Source: Pithys albifrons albifrons (Eukaryota; Chordata; Aves; Passeriformes; Thamnophilidae). Taken from it: 64,000 bases of DNA. A program made the position numbers and the translations under genes. The notes beneath the pieces were generated by a model. It saw only the letters and a list, made by a program, of their open reading frames with translations, was not told the DNA's origin and ran no database searches. Positions 62,590 through 64,000 of the stretch are shown in pieces (position 1 is the first letter of the stretch; each line of letters begins with the position of its first letter). The stretch spans positions 8,670,439-8,734,438 of the forward strand of contig NC_092458.1 in NCBI RefSeq assembly GCF_047495875.1, read 5' to 3'.

Positions 62590-64000
62590 CTGAAAAAGCA
62601 CATTTTTGAATGGCTAGGCTGGCCTTGCCCTGGCATCCTGCTCACATGCCTCTGCCACAGACCTCTGTGGTTTGCCAACAAAAGGCACAGATTTGCTCCC
62701 CATGTGCACTCAGTGCTTGGCTTGAAGTGACTATGTCCCTCACTTGGAGCAGGAAAAACCCAAATGCTCTACCTGCAAAGATGCCTTCTCCAACTAACCC
62801 TGGTCATTCACAAATACGATTTTACCCCTTGAGAACAAAATCACAAATACCTTGGAAGCCATAGCTTACCCACAGAGGCACAGGATTTGCTTCAGTGAAA
62901 ATGGTGAAGGAGAGATCCTAACAATTTCACTGGAACCCCATTATCCAGCAAGAACCTGCTCAGCTCGCCACAAAACTCAGAGAAGAGGCTGGGCAGGTAT
63001 AAAGTCCTTGTTGGGATTGGACACTTCTGAGGCTGAGAGACAGCAGGTACGCCTGCTTTCATTCTCCCCATTGAAAATGAGGGCTGTGTTCTTCCTCTCA
63101 GCAGACCAAACTTCCTGCTCAGCCCCACCAACTCCACGACAGCCACACAGGCAGCTCCCACGCCGGCCCGTGTGTATTGTCTTGCCCCTTTTCTTTCAGC
63201 AATGTGCTGGCAGCAGCTTTACTTTTGTTTTGCTGGCTGATCCCTCCATCTGCGCAGCGGCTGGGCCCATTCAGCAGCCGTGTGCCTGTCTCCCACTGCT
63301 CCGAGCCCCGGCCCCGGCACAGCCATTGTCTCTGGAAAAGCAGTCAGTCTTTCCAAACAAAAGTACCCAGAGCTGGGTAAATCCTTTTGACATCAGCCCC
63401 ACCGCAAAGGGAGCTGAACTTGGACTTTCCCCCCAGCCACGCTCTTTAGCACTTGTTCAGCGTTGCTGACCTTATATCAAATAAGCACTGAAATAAAGGG
63501 CATCCTCACCCCAATGTGCACTTCAACATCCTTCCTGACCCACGCTGGGACCCACCAAGGAGCTGGCAGACGTAAAAAGTGGCCAAACCCTTCTGGGCTG
63601 TCTCAGCTTGAAAAACAAAAAACAACAATGCAGGAAAGGCAATGTTTCTGTGCAACTGCATCCCTGCATTCTCTGCAATGATGGATCAGAGCACAGCCAC
63701 GCAACCTCAGCATGCTCATCCTTCATTTCTTCTCATTAATATAGAAGCACAGGATAGAAAACAAAGGTCTCACTTGCAGACTAAGGATAAAAGGGAAAAA
63801 AATTTAGAGAGAGAAGAGATTAAAACTTTTGACTGTCCAAAGGGACCTGGTTTTCACTTGACAAGATAAGAGAAAAGCACTGAAAAAGAGATGCAGGAAA
63901 TACTTATTCTATATTACAGACATCTACTTAGAGTTTTTCTGTTTTTAACTGGGAATTTTTTTTAACTTCCACTGTGATGTCATGGAAGGCAGGGAGGGAG
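62590..64000. other. right-edge DNA with GC-rich open segment
   Basis: AT/GC-mixed sequence turns GC-rich at about 62940-63450 with more CpGs than elsewhere, then becomes AT-rich again. The plus strand is open in one frame from 62852 to 63469 (205 codons, first codon TTG not ATG) and in another from 63177 to 63380. Neither frame matches a family I recognise. A possible exon is described as a finding. GC-richness lowers stop frequency, so chance is the default explanation. Confidence 0.45.
63200..63376 (+). other. exon-like segment (speculative)
   Basis: A pyrimidine-rich run ending TTTTCTTTCAG (AG at 63198-63199) is followed by 177 nt open in two frames. A donor-like GG|GTAAAT follows, with GT at 63377-63378. 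In one frame the 5' part encodes a hydrophobic run, NVLAAALLLFCWLIPPSAQ, resembling a signal-peptide core with a small-residue cleavage site. There is no ATG upstream in that frame within the segment, so a start would have to come from another exon. The frame's first stop (TAA, 63378-63380) overlaps the donor. All of this can arise by chance. Confidence 0.15.

Noticed and set aside
62852..63469. 205-codon frame as a protein-coding gene
   Set aside because: It begins at TTG, not ATG, has no known homology and sits in GC-rich DNA where stops are rare. It is kept only as a speculative exon.

Overview
The window reads as non-coding DNA from a vertebrate nuclear genome, most likely a bird. The evidence is a set of at least ten truncated CR1 (chicken repeat 1) LINE fragments on both strands. 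Several carry the typical avian CR1 3' end, read on the minus strand as an 'aatcacagaatcac' block followed by 'ggttggaagggacc'. By eye CR1 covers only about 3 kb (under 5%), there are no recent LINE-1 or SINE insertions, and base composition is moderately AT-rich with few CpGs. This is typical of avian intergenic or intronic DNA. Crocodilians and turtles also carry CR1, so the bird call is an inference. The precise species and locus cannot be read from the sequence.

Layout. 1-14.4 kb: unique AT-rich DNA with no recognisable gene. 14.4-21.1 kb: a cluster of CR1 pieces: two adjacent minus-strand copies, an internal 44-bp scrap, a pair with opposite orientations, and two short 3' ends. An ATCT microsatellite and an A-rich tract also lie here. 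21.1-55.2 kb: about 34 kb in which I see no interspersed repeat, only short tandem repeats, homopolymer tracts and a few motif clusters that could be regulatory. 55.2-57.3 kb: a plus-strand CR1 with a broken reverse-transcriptase C-terminal ORF, then a minus-strand CR1 tail. 59.4-59.84 kb: a T/G-rich block opening with 17 G that resembles an avian endogenous-retrovirus LTR, probably solitary. 62.5-62.6 kb: one more CR1 3' end. 62.9-63.5 kb: a GC-rich segment containing the longest open frame (205 codons, no recognisable family, no ATG start), with splice-site-like sequences around a 177-nt open stretch.

No protein-coding host gene, tRNA, rRNA, CRISPR array, operon or prokaryotic system was found. 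The only recognisable protein relics are CR1 reverse-transcriptase C-termini, all broken by frameshifts. I found no new biological system. The observations most worth checking are: a CR1 ORF interrupted by an apparent 20-nt microhomology deletion; an internal CR1 scrap lacking a 3' end; clusters of forkhead, MEF2 and homeodomain core motifs in AT-rich blocks; several hairpins; and the GC-rich exon-like segment near the right edge.
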